From Taudactylus pleione (Eukaryota; Chordata; Amphibia; Anura; Myobatrachidae): 64,000 bases of DNA. The first letter of the stretch is position 1, and each line of letters starts with the position of its first letter. The notes beneath the pieces are model-generated. The model did no database searches. It saw only the letters and a program-made list of their open reading frames with translations, and was not told the DNA's origin. Shown one piece after another: positions 25,101 through 37,181 of the stretch. The stretch spans positions 1-64,000 of the forward strand of contig JAUIMM010000701.1 in the NCBI GenBank assembly GCA_031769625.1. The letters are read 5' to 3'. Position numbers and translations under genes: made by a program.

Positions 25101-28100
25101 AGCCTCATTCCCCCCCAGCCCCAGCATGTATCAGCCTCTTTCCCCCCCCAGCCCCAGCGTGTGTCAGAATCTTTTCCCTCAGGCCCAGCGTGTGTCAACA
25201 TCTCCCCCCCAGCCCCAGCATGTGTCTCAGTCTCTATCCCCCCCAGCCCCAACATGTGTCTCAGCCTCTTTCCCCCCAGCCCCAGCATGTCAGTCTTTTT
25301 TCCCCAGCCCCAGCATGTGTCAGCATCTTCCCCCCCAGCCCCAGCATGTGTCTTAGCCTCTTTTCCCCCAGCACCAGCGTGTGTCTTAGCCGCTTTTCCC
25401 CCAGCCCCAGCATGTGTCTCAGCCTCGTTCTCCCCCCAAAGCCCCAGTGTGTCAGCCTCATTCTGCCTCCATCTCCAGCATGTCACTGCCTCGTTCTTCC
25501 TGCCAGCGTGTGTCCCAACCCCAGCGTGTCGGCGTCTTTCCCCCCCAGTACCAGCGTGTCAGCCTCTTTTCCCCCCAGCCCCAGTGTGTGTGTCAGCCTC
25601 TTTCCCCCCCAAGCCCCAGTGTGTCAGCCTCACTCTCCCTCCATCTCAAGCATGTCTCTGCCTCGTTCTTCCTGCCAGCATGTGTCCCAACCCCAGCGTG
25701 TCAGCCTCTTTCCCCCCCAGTGCCAGCGTGTCAGCCTCTTTTCCCCCCAGCCCCAGTGTGTGTCAGCCTCTTTCCCCCCAGCATGTGTGTCAGCCTCTTT
25801 TCCCCCCAGCCCCAGTGTGTGTGTCGGCCTCTTTCCCCCCAGCCCCATCGTGTGACAGTCTCTTTCCCCCCAGCATGTGTCAGTCTCTTTCCCCCCAGAC
25901 CCAGCATGTGTCTCAGCCTCTTTCCCCCCCAGCCCCAGCATGTGCCTCAGCCTCTTTCTCCCCCAGGCCCAGCATGTGTGAGAATGTTTTCCCCCAGCCT
26001 CAGCGTGTGTCAGCATCTCCCCCCCAGCCCCAGCATGTGTCTCAGCCTCTTTCACCCCCATCCTCAGCATGAGTCTCAGTCTCTACCCCCCCCAGCCCCA
26101 GCATGTGTCTCAGCCTCTTTCCCCCCAGCCCCAGCATGTGTCAGTCTTTTTCACCCAGCCCCAGCGTGTCAGCCTCTTTCCCCACAGCCCCAGTGTGTGT
26201 CGGCATCTTTCCCCTCCAGCCCCAGCATGTATCAGCCTCTTTCCTCCCCAGCCCCAGCGTGTGTCAGTCTCTTTCCCCCCAGCCCCAGCATGTATCTCAG
26301 CCTCTTTCCTCCCAGCCCCAGCGTGTGTCTTAGTCTCTTTCCCCCCAGCCCCAGCATGTGTCTTAGCCTCTTTCCCCTCAGCCCCAGCGTCTGTCAGTCT
26401 CTTTCCCCCCAGCCCCAGCGTGTATAAGCCTCTTTCCCCCCCAGCCCCAGCATGTGTCAGTCTCTTTTCCCCCAGCCCCAGCGTGTGTCAGCATCTGCCC
26501 CCCCCAGCCCCAGCATGTGTCTCAGCCTCTTTCCCCTCCAGCCCCAGCATGTGTCTCAGCATCTTTCCCCCCCACACCCCAGCATGTGTCTCAGCCTCTT
26601 TCCCCCCAGCCCCAGTTTGTGTCAGTCTCTTTCCCCCCCAGCCTCAGCATGTGTCTCAGTCTCTACCCCCCCAGCCCCAGCATGTGTCTCAGCCTCTTTA
26701 TCCCAGCATGTGTCAGTCTTTTTCCACCCAGCCCCAGCGTGTCAGCCTCTTTCCCCACAGCCCCAGTGTGTGTCAGCATCTTTCCCCTCCAGCCCCAGCA
26801 TGTATCAGCCTCTTTCCTCCCCAGCCCCAGCGTGTGTCAGTCTCTTTCCCCCCAGCCCCAGCATGTATCTCAGCCTCTTTCCTCCCAGACCCAGCATGTG
26901 TTTTAGCCTCTTTCCCCTGAGCCCCAGCGTGTGATTTAGCCTCTTTCCCCCCAGCCCCAGCGTGTGTCTGTCTCTTTCCCCCCACCCGCAGCGTGTGTCA
27001 GTCTCTTTCCTCCCAGCCCCAGCGTGTCAGCCTCTTTCCCCCAGCCCCATTGTGTGTCCCAGCATCTCCCCCCCAGCCCCAGCATGTGTCTCAGTCTCTA
27101 TCCCCCCAACCCCAGCATGTGTCAGTCTTTTTCCCCCCAGCCCCAGCGTGTGTCAGCCTCTTTCCCCCCCAGCCCCAGCATGTGTCTCAGCCTCTTTCCC
27201 CCCAGCCCCAGCATGTGTCTTAGCCTCTTTCCCCCCAGCCCCAGCGTATGTCAGTCTCTTTCCCCCCAGCCCCAGGGTGTGTCTCAGCCCCTTCCCCCAG
27301 CCCCAGCATGTGTCTTAGCCTCTTCCCGCCCCAGCATGTGTCTTAGCCTCTTTCCCCCCAGCCCCAGCATGTGTGTCTCTTTCCCCCCAGCCCCAGCATG
27401 TGTATCAGCCTCTTCCCCCAGCCACAGCATGTGTCTCAGCTCTTCCCCCCAGCCCCAGCATGTGTCTCAGCCTCTTTCCCCCCAGCCCCAGCGTGTTTCA
27501 GTCTCTTTCCTCCCAGCCCCAGCATGTGTCAGTCTCTTTCCCTCCAGCCCCAGTGTGTGTCAGCCTCTTTCCCCCCAGACCCAGTGTGTGTCTCAGCCTC
27601 TTTCCTGCCCAGTCCCAGCATGTGTCTCAGCCTCTTTCCCCCCCAGCCCCAGCGTGTATCAGCCTCTTTCCCCCCCAGCCCCAGCGTGTGTCAGTCTCTT
27701 TTCCTCCAGCCCCAGCGTGTGTCAGTATCTGCCCCCCCCAGCCCCAGCATGTGTATCAGCCTCTTTCCACTCCAGCCCCAGCATGTGTCTCAGCATATTT
27801 TCCCCCCCACACCCCAGCATATGTCTCAGCCTCTTTCCCCCCAGCCCCAGCGTGGTGTCAGTCTCTTTCCCCCCAGCCCCAGCATGTGTATCAGCCTCTT
27901 TCTGCCTAGCCCCAGCATGTGTCTCAGCCTCTTCCCCCCCAGCCCCAGCATGTGTCTTAGCCTCTTTTCCCCCAGCCCCAGCGTGTGTCTTAGCCTCTTT
28001 TCCCCCATCCCCAGCATGTGTCTCAGCCTCGTTCTCACCCCAAGCCCCAGTGTGTCAGCCTCATTCTGCCTCCATCTCCAGCATGTCTCTGCCTCGTTCT

Positions 28101-28129
28101 TCCTGCCAGCGTGTGTCCCAACCCCAGCG
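16179..28129. repeat. Higher-order repeat copy 2 (modules A-B-C-D-E)
   Basis: Landmarks at 16,179, 17,570, 20,240, 22,624 and 25,527 give module lengths 1,391, 2,670, 2,384, 2,903 and 2,603 bp, total 11,951 bp, in the same order as copy 1. Across the 1.5 kb at 17,458-18,963, the plus-strand translation differs from that at 5,501-7,006 at a single residue out of 501. The copies are therefore very recently homogenised. Small differences remain, for example a one-base loss near 27,438 (CAGCTCTTCC instead of CAGCCTCTTCC). Confidence 0.9.
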
Positions 28130-31100
28130 TGTCGGCGTCTTTCCCCCCCAGTACCAGCGTGTCAGCCTCTTTTCCCCCCAGCCCCAGTGTGTGTGTCAGC
28201 CTCTTTCCCCCCCAAGCCCCAGTGTGTCAGCCTCCCTCTCCCTCCATCTCAAGCATGTCTCTGCCTCATTCTTCCTGCCAGCGTGTGTCCCAACCCCAGC
28301 ATGTCAGCCTCTTTCCCCCCCAGAGCCAGCGTGTCAGCCTCTTTTCCCCCCAGCCCCAGTGTGTGTGTCAGCCTCTTTTCCCCCAGCATGTGTGTCAGCC
28401 TCTTTTCCCCCCAGCCCCAGTGTGTGTGTCGGCCTCTTTCCCCCCAGCCCCATCGTGTGACAGTCTCTTTCCCCCCAGCATGTGTCAGTCTCTTTCCCCC
28501 CAGACCCAGCGTGTGTCTCAGCCTCTTTCCCCCCCAGCCCCAGCATGTGCCTCAGCCTCTTTCTCCCCCAGGCCCAGCATGTGTGAGAATGTTTTCCCCC
28601 AGCCCCAGCGTGTGTCAGCATCTCCCCGCCAGCCCCAGCATGTGTCTCAGCCTCTTTCGCCCCCATCCTCAGCATGAGTCTCAGTCTCTACCCCCCCCAG
28701 CCCCAGCATGTGTCTCAGCCTCTTTCCCCCCAGCCCCAGCATGTGTCAGTCTTTTTCCCCCAGCCCCAGCATGTCAGCCTCTTTCCCCACAGCCCCAGTG
28801 TGTGTCGGCATCTTTCCCCTCCAGCCCCAGCATGTATCAGCCTCTTTCCTCCCCAGCCCCAGCGTGTGTCAGTTTCTTTCCCCCCAGCCTCAGCATGTAT
28901 CTCAGCCTCTTTCCTCCCAGCCCCAGTGTGTGTCTTTGCCTCTTTCCCCCCAGCCCCAGCGTGTGTCTTAGCCTCTTTCCCCTCAGCCTCAGCGTCTGTC
29001 AGTCTCTTTCCCCCCAGCCCCAGCGTGTATCAGCCTCTATCCCCCCCAGCCCCAGCATGTGTCAGTCTCTTTTCCCCCAGCCCCAGCGTGTGTCAGCATC
29101 TGCCCCCCCCAGCCCCAGCATGTGTCTCAGCCTCTTTCCAGCCCCAGCATGTGTCTCAGCATCTTTCCCCCCCACACCCCAGCATGTGTCTTAGCCTCTT
29201 TCCCCCCAGCCCCAACATGTGTCTCAGCCTCTTTCCCCCCAGCCCCAGCATGTCAGTCTTTTTTCCCCAGCCCCAGCGTGTGTCAGCATCTTCCCCCCCA
29301 GCCCCTGCATGTGTCTCAGCCTCTTCCCCCCAGCCCCAGCATGTGTCTTAGCCTCTTTTCCCCCAGCCCCAGCGTGTGTCTTAGCCTCTTTTCCCCCAGC
29401 CCCAGCATGTGTCTCAGCCTCATTCTCCCCCCAAGCCCCAGTGTGTCAGCCTCATTCTGCCTCCATCTCCAGCATGTCTCTGCCTCGTTCTTCCTGACAG
29501 CTTGTGTCCCAACCCCAGTGTGTCGGCGTCTTTCCCCCCCAGTACCAGCGTGTCAGCCTCTTTTCCTCCCAGCCCCAGTGTGTGTGTCAGCCTCTTTCCC
29601 CCCCAAGCCCCAGTGTGTCAGCCTCACTCTCCCTCCATCTCCAGCATGTCTCTGCCTCGTTCTTCCTGCCAGCGTGTGTCCCAACCCCAGCGTGTCAGCC
29701 TCTTTCCCCCCCAGTGCCAGTGTGTCAGCCTCTTTTCCCCCCAGCCCCAGTGTGTGTCAGCCTCTTTCCCCCCAGCATGTGTGTCAGCCTCTTTTCCCCC
29801 CAGCCCCAGTGTGTGTGTCGGCCTCTTTCCCCCCCAGACCCATCGTGTGACAGTCTCTTTCCCCCCAGCATGTGTCAGTCTCTTTCCCCCCAGACCCAGC
29901 ATGTGTCTTAGCCTCTTTCCCCCCCAGCCCCAGCATGTGCCTCAGCCTCTTTCTCCCCCAGGCCCAGCATGTGTGAGAATGTTTTCCCCCAGCCTCAGCG
30001 TGTGTCAGCATCTCCCCCCCAGCCCCAGCATGTGTCTCAGCCTCTTTCACCCCCATCCTCAGCATGAGTCTCAGTCTCTACCCCCCCCAGCCCCAGCATG
30101 TGTCTCAGCCTCTTTCCCCCCAGCCCCAGCATGTGTCAGTCTTTTTCACCCAGCCCCAGCGTGTCAGCCTCTTTCCCCACAGCCCCAGTGTGTGTCGGCA
30201 TCTTTCCCCTCCAGCCCCAGCATGTATCAGCCTCTTTCCTCCCCAGCCCCAGCGTGTGTCAGTCTCTTTCCCCCCAGCCCCAGCATGTATCTCAGCCTCT
30301 TTCCTCCCAGCCCCAGCGTTTGTCTTAGTCTCTTCCCCCCAGCCCCAGCATGTGTCTTAGCCTCTTTCCCCTCAGCCCCAGCATCTGTCAGTCTCTTTCC
30401 CCCCAGCCCCAGCGTGTATAAGCCTCTTTCCCCCCCAGCCCCAGCATGTGTCAGTCTCTTTTCCCCCAGCCCCAGCGTGTGTCAGCATCTGCCCCCCCCC
30501 AGCCCCAGCATGTGTCTCAGCCTCTTTCCCCTCCAGCCCCAGCATGTGTCTCAGCATCTTTCCCCCCCACACCCCAGCATGTGTCTCAGCCTCTTTCCCC
30601 CCAGCCCCAGTTTGTGTCAGTCTCTTTCCCCCCCAGCCTCAGCATGTGTCTCAGTCTCTACCCCCCCAGCCCCAGCATGTGTCTCAGCCTCTTTCCCCCA
30701 GCATGTGTCAGTCTTTTTCCCCCCAGCCCCAGCGTGTCAGCCTCTTTCCCCACAGCCCCAGTGTGTGTCAGCATCTTTCCCCTCCAGCCCCAGCATTTAT
30801 CAGCCTCTTTCCTCCCCAGCCCCAGCGTGTGTCAGTCTCTTTCCCCCCAGCCCCAGCATGTATCTCAGCCTCTTTCCTCCCAGACCCAGCATGTGTTTTA
30901 GCCTCTTTCCCCTGAGCCCCAGCATGTGTCTTAGCCTCTTTCCCCCCAGCCCCAGCGTGTGTCTGTATCTTTCCCCCCACCCGCAGCGTGTGTCAGTCTC
31001 TTTCCTCCCAGCCCCAGCGTGTCAGCCTCTTTCCCCCAGCCCCATTGTGTGTCCCAGCATCTCCCCCCCAGCCCCAGCATGTGTCTCAGTCTCTATCCCC

Positions 31101-34100
31101 CCTTCCCCAACATGTGTCTCAGCCTCTTTCCCCCCAACCCCAGCATGTGTCTTAGCCTCTTTCCCCCCAGCCCCAGCGTATGTCAGTCTTTTTCCCCCCA
31201 GCCCCAGCGTGTGTCAGCCTCTTTCCCCCCCAGCCCCAGCATGTGTCTCAGCCTCTTTCCCCCCAGCCCCAGCATGTGTCTTAGCCTCTTTCCCCCCAGC
31301 CCCAGCGTATGTCAGTCTCTTTCCCCCCAGCCCCAGGGTGTGTCTCAGCCCCTTCCCCCAGCCCCAGCATGTGTCTTAGCCTCTTCCCGCCCCAGCATGT
31401 GTCTTAGCCTCTTTCCCCCCAGCCCCAGCATGTGTGTCTCTTTCCCCCCAGCCCCAGCATGTGTATCAGCCTCTTCCCCCAGCCACAGCATGTGTCTCAG
31501 CCTCTTCCCCCCAGCCCCAGCATGTGTCTCAGCCTCTTTCCCCCCAGCCCCAGCGTGTTTCAGTCTCTTTCCTCCCAGCCCCAGCGTGTGTCAGTCTCTT
31601 TCCCTCCAGCCCCAGTGTGTGTCAGCCTCTTTCCCCCCAGACCCAGTGTGTGTCTCAGCCTCTTTCCTGCCCAGTCCCAGCATGTGTCTCAGCCTCTTTC
31701 CCCCCCAGCCCCAGCGTGTATCAGCCTCTTTCCCCCCCAGCCCCAGCGTGTGTCAGTCTCTTTTCCTCCAGCCCCAGCGTGTGTCAGTATATGCCCCCCC
31801 CAGCCCCAGCATGTGTCTCAGCCTCTTTCCACTCCAGCCCCAGCATGTGTCTCAGCATATTTTCCCCCCCACACCCCAGCATATGTCTCAGCCTCTTTCC
31901 CCCCAGCCCCAGCGTGGTGTCAGTCTCTTTCCCCCCAGCCCCAGCATGTGTATCAGCCTCTTTCCGCCTAGCCCCAGCATGTGTCTCAGCCTCTTCCCCC
32001 CCAGCCCCAGCATGTGTCTTAGCCTCTTTTCCCCCAGCCCCAGCGTGTGTCTTAGCCTCTTTTCCCCCAGCCCCAGCATGTGTCTCAGCCTCGTTCTCAC
32101 CCCAAGCCCCAGTGTGTCAGCCTCATTCTGCCTCCATCTCCAGCATGTCTCTGCCTCGTTCTTCCTGCCAGCGTGTGTCCCAACCCCAGCGTGTCGGCGT
32201 CTTTCCCCCCCAGTACCAGCGTGTCAGCCTCTTTTCCCCCCAGCCCCAGTGTGTGTGTCAGCCTCTTTCCCCCCCAAGCCCCAGTGTGTCAGCCTCCCTC
32301 TCCCTCCATCTCAAGCATGTCTCTGCCTCGTTCTTCCTGCCAGCGTGTGTCCCAACCCCAGCATGTCAGCCTCTTTCCCCCCCAGAGCCAGCGTGTCAGC
32401 CTCTTTTCCCCCCAGCCCCAGTGTGTGTGTCAGCCTCTTTCCCCCCAGCATGTGTGTCAGCCTCTTTTCCCCCCAGCCCCAGTGTGTGTGTCGGCCTCTT
32501 TCCCCCCAGCCCCATCGTGTGACAGTCTCTTTCCCCCCAGCATGTGTCAGTCTCTTTCCCCCCAGAACCAGCGTGTGTCTCAGCCTCTTTCCCCCCCAGC
32601 CCCAGCATGTGCCTCAGCCTCTTTCTCCCCCAGGCCCAGCATGTGTGAGAATGTTTTCCCCCAGCCTCAGCGTGTGTCAGCATCTCCCCCCCAGCCCCAG
32701 CATGTGTCTCAGCCTCTTTCACCCCCATCCTCAGCATGAGTCTCAGTCTCTACCCCCCCCAGCCCCAGCATGTGTCTCAGCCTCTTTCCCCCCAGCCCCA
32801 GCATGTGTCAGTCTTTTTCCCCCAGCCCCAGCGTGTCAGCCTCTTTCCCCACAGCCCCAGTGTGTGTCGGCATCTTTCCCCTCCAGCCCCAGCATGTATC
32901 AGCCTCTTTCCTCCCCAGCCCCAGCGTGTGTCAGTCTCTTTCTCCCCAGCCCCAGCATGTATCTCAGCCTCTTTCCTCCCAGACCCAGCATGTGTCTTAG
33001 CCTCTTTCCCCCCAGCCCAAGCATGTGTCAGTCTTTTTCCCCCCAGCCCCAGCGTATGTCAGCCTCTTTCCCCCCCAACATGTGTCTCAGCCTCTTTCCC
33101 CCCAGCCCCAGCATGTGTCTTAGCCTCTTTCCCCCCAGCCCCAGCGTGTGTCAGTCTCTTTCCCCCCAGCCCCAGCGTATGTCTCAGACCCTTCCCCCAG
33201 CCCCAGCATGTGTCTTAGCCTCTTCCCGCCCCAGCATGTGTCTTAGCCTCTTTCCCCCCAGCCCCAGCATGTGTGTCTCTTTCCCCCCAGCCCCAGCATG
33301 TGTCTCAGCCTCTTCCCCCAGCCACAGCATGTGTCTCAGCCTCTTCCCCCCAGTCCCAGCATGTGTCTTAGCCTCTTTCCCCCCAGCCCCAGTGTGTTTC
33401 AGTCTCTTTCCTCCCAGCCCCAGCATGTGTCAGTCTCTTTCCCCCCAGCCCCAGTGTGTGTCAGCCTCTTTCCCCCCCAGCCCCAGCATGTGTCAGTCTC
33501 TTTTCCACCAGCACCCACGTGTGTCAGCATCTGCCCCCCCCCCAGCCCCAGCATGTGTCTCAGCCTCTTTCCAGCCCCAGCATGTGTCTCAGCATCTTTC
33601 CCCCCCACACCCCAGCATGTGTCTCAGCCTCTTTCCCCCCCAGCCCCAGCGTGTGTCAGTCTCTTTCCCCCCCCAGCCTCAGCATATGTCTCAGTCTCTA
33701 CCCCCCCAGCCCCAGCATGTGTCTCAGCCTCTTTCCCCCCAGCATGTGTCAGTCTTTTTCCCCCCAGCCCCAGCGTGTCAGCCTTTTTCCCCACAGCCCC
33801 AGTGTGTGTCAGCATCTTTCCCCTCCAGCCCCAGCATGTATCAGCCTCTTTCCTCCCCAGCCCCAGCGTGTGTCAGTCTCTTTCCCCCCCAGCCCCAGCA
33901 TGTATCTCAGCCTATTTCCCCCCAGACCCAGCATATGTCTTAGCCTCTTTCCCCTGAGCCCCAGCGTGTGTCTTAGCCTCTTTCCCCCCAGCCCCAGCGT
34001 GTGTCAGTCTCTTTCCCCCCACCCGCAGCGTGTGTGTCTCTTTCCTCCCAGCCCCAGCGTGTCAGCCTCTTTCCCCCCAGCCCCAGCGTGTGTCTCAGCC

Positions 34101-37100
34101 TCTGTCCCCCCAGCCCCAGCATCTCAGCCTCTTTCCACCCAGCATGTGTCTCAGCCTCATTCCCCCCCAGCCCCAGCATGTATCAGCCTCTTTCCCCCCC
34201 CAGCCCCAGCGTGTGTCAGAATCTTTTCCCTCAGGCCCAGCGTGTGTCAACATCTCCCCCCCAGCCCCAGCATGTGTCTCAGTCTCTATCCCCCCCAGCC
34301 CCAACATGTGTCTCAGCCTCTTTCCCCCCAGCCCCAGCATGTCAGTCTTTTTTCCCCAGCCCCAGCATGTGTCAGCATCTTCCCCCCCAGCCCCAGCATG
34401 TGTCTTAGCCTCTTTTCCCCCAGCACCAGCGTGTGTCTTAGCCGCTTTTCCCCCAGCCCCAGCATGTGTCTCAGCCTCGTTCTCCCCCCAAAGCCCCAGT
34501 GTGTCAGCCTCATTCTGCCTCCATCTCCAGCATGTCACTGCCTCGTTCTTCCTGCCAGCGTGTGTCCCAACCCCAGCGTGTCGGCGTCTTTCCCCCCCAG
34601 TACCAGCGTGTCAGCCTCTTTTCCCCCCAGCCCCAGTGTGTGTGTCAGCCTCTTTCCCCCCCAAGCCCCAGTGTGTCAGCCTCACTCTCCCTCCATCTCA
34701 AGCATGTCTCTGCCTCGTTCTTCCTGCCAGCATGTGTCCCAACCCCAGCGTGTCAGCCTCTTTCCCCCCCAGTGCCAGCGTGTCAGCCTCTTTTCCCCCC
34801 AGCCCCAGTGTGTGTCAGCCTCTTTCCCCCCAGCATGTGTGTCAGCCTCTTTTCCCCCCAGCCCCAGTGTGTGTGTCGGCCTCTTTCCCCCCAGCCCCAT
34901 CGTGTGACAGTCTCTTTCCCCCCAGCATGTGTCAGTCTCTTTCCCCCCAGACCCAGCATGTGTCTCAGCCTCTTTCCCCCCCAGCCCCAGCATGTGCCTC
35001 AGCCTCTTTCTCCCCCAGGCCCAGCATGTGTGAGAATGTTTTCCCCCAGCCTCAGCGTGTGTCAGCATCTCCCCCCCAGCCCCAGCATGTGTCTCAGCCT
35101 CTTTCACCCCCATCCTCAGCATGAGTCTCAGTCTCTACCCCCCCCAGCCCCAGCATGTGTCTCAGCCTCTTTCCCCCCAGCCCCAGCATGTGTCAGTCTT
35201 TTTCACCCAGCCCCAGCGTGTCAGCCTCTTTCCCCACAGCCCCAGTGTGTGTCGGCATCTTTCCCCTCCAGCCCCAGCATGTATCAGCCTCTTTCCTCCC
35301 CAGCCCCAGCGTGTGTCAGTCTCTTTCCCCCCAGCCCCAGCATGTATCTCAGCCTCTTTCCTCCCAGCCCCAGCGTGTGTCTTAGTCTCTTTCCCCCAGC
35401 CCCAGCATGTGTCTTAGCCTCTTTCCCCTCAGCCCCAGCGTCTGTCAGTCTCTTTCCCCCCAGCCCCAGCGTGTATAAGCCTCTTTCCCCCCCAGCCCCA
35501 GCATGTGTCAGTCTCTTTTCCCCCAGCCCCAGCGTGTGTCAGCATCTGCCCCCCCCAGCCCCAGCATGTGTCTCAGCCTCTTTCCCCTCCAGCCCCAGCA
35601 TGTGTCTCAGCATCTTTCCCCCCCACACCCCAGCATGTGTCTCAGCCTCTTTCCCCCCAGCCCCAGTTTGTGTCAGTCTCTTTCCCCCCCAGCCTCAGCA
35701 TGTGTCTCAGTCTCTACCCCCCCAGCCCCAGCATGTGTCTCAGCCTCTTTATCCCAGCATGTGTCAGTCTTTTTCCACCCAGCCCCAGCGTGTCAGCCTC
35801 TTTCCCCACAGCCCCAGTGTGTGTCAGCATCTTTCCCCTCCAGCCCCAGCATGTATCAGCCTCTTTCCTCCCCAGCCCCAGCGTGTGTCAGTCTCTTTCC
35901 CCCCAGCCCCAGCATGTATCTCAGCCTCTTTCCTCCCAGACCCAGCATGTGTTTTAGCCTCTTTCCCCTGAGCCCCAGCGTGTGATTTAGCCTCTTTCCC
36001 CCCAGCCCCAGCGTGTGTCTGTCTCTTTCCCCCCACCCGCAGCGTGTGTCAGTCTCTTTCCTCCCAGCCCCAGCGTGTCAGCCTCTTTCCCCCAGCCCCA
36101 TTGTGTGTCCCAGCATCTCCCCCCCAGCCCCAGCATGTGTCTCAGTCTCTATCCCCCCAACCCCAGCATGTGTCAGTCTTTTTCCCCCCAGCCCCAGCGT
36201 GTGTCAGCCTCTTTCCCCCCCAGCCCCAGCATGTGTCTCAGCCTCTTTCCCCCCAGCCCCAGCATGTGTCTTAGCCTCTTTCCCCCCAGCCCCAGCGTAT
36301 GTCAGTCTCTTTCCCCCCAGCCCCAGGGTGTGTCTCAGCCCCTTCCCCCAGCCCCAGCATGTGTCTTAGCCTCTTCCCGCCCCAGCATGTGTCTTAGCCT
36401 CTTTCCCCCCAGCCCCAGCATGTGTGTCTCTTTCCCCCCAGCCCCAGCATGTGTATCAGCCTCTTCCCCCAGCCACAGCATGTGTCTCAGCCTCTTCCCC
36501 CCAGCCCCAGCATGTGTCTCAGCCTCTTTCCCCCCAGCCCCAGCGTGTTTCAGTCTCTTTCCTCCCAGCCCCAGCATGTGTCAGTCTCTTTCCCTCCAGC
36601 CCCAGTGTGTGTCAGCCTCTTTCCCCCCAGACCCAGTGTGTGTCTCAGCCTCTTTCCTGCCCAGTCCCAGCATGTGTCTCAGCCTCTTTCCCCCCCAGCC
36701 CCAGCGTGTATCAGCCTCTTTCCCCCCCAGCCCCAGCGTGTGTCAGTCAATTTTCCTCCAGCCCCAGCGTGTGTCAGTATGTGCCCCCCCCAGCCCCAGC
36801 ATGTGTATCAGCCTCTTTCCACTCCAGCCCCAGCATGTGTCTCAGCATATTTTCCCCCCCACACCCCAGCATATGTCTCAGCCTCTTTCCCCCCAGCCCC
36901 AGCGTGGTGTCAGTCTCTTTCCCCCCAGCCCCAGCATGTGTATCAGCCTCTTTCTGCCTAGCCCCAGCATGTGTCTCAGCCTCTTCCCCCCCAGCCCCAG
37001 CATGTGTCTTAGCCTCTTTTCCCCCAGCCCCAGCGTGTGTCTTAGCCTCTTTTCCCCCATCCCCAGCATGTGTCTCAGCCTCGTTCTCACCCCAAGCCCC

Positions 37101-37181
37101 AGTGTGTCAGCCTCATTCTGCCTCCATCTCCAGCATGTCTCTGCCTCGTTCTTCCTGCCAGCGTGTGTCCCAACCCCAGCG
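28130..37181. repeat. Higher-order repeat copy 3, lacking module D
   Basis: Landmarks at 28,130, 29,521, 32,192 and 34,579, with the next copy at 37,182, give A 1,391, B 2,671, C 2,387 and then a single module of 2,603 bp, the length of E. The total is 9,052 bp, which is about 2.9 kb (one D module) less than the other copies. Because D and E start alike, misaligned exchange between them would remove exactly one module and leave no visible scar. A one-base shortening of a C run near 35,395 is private to this copy. Confidence 0.88.
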
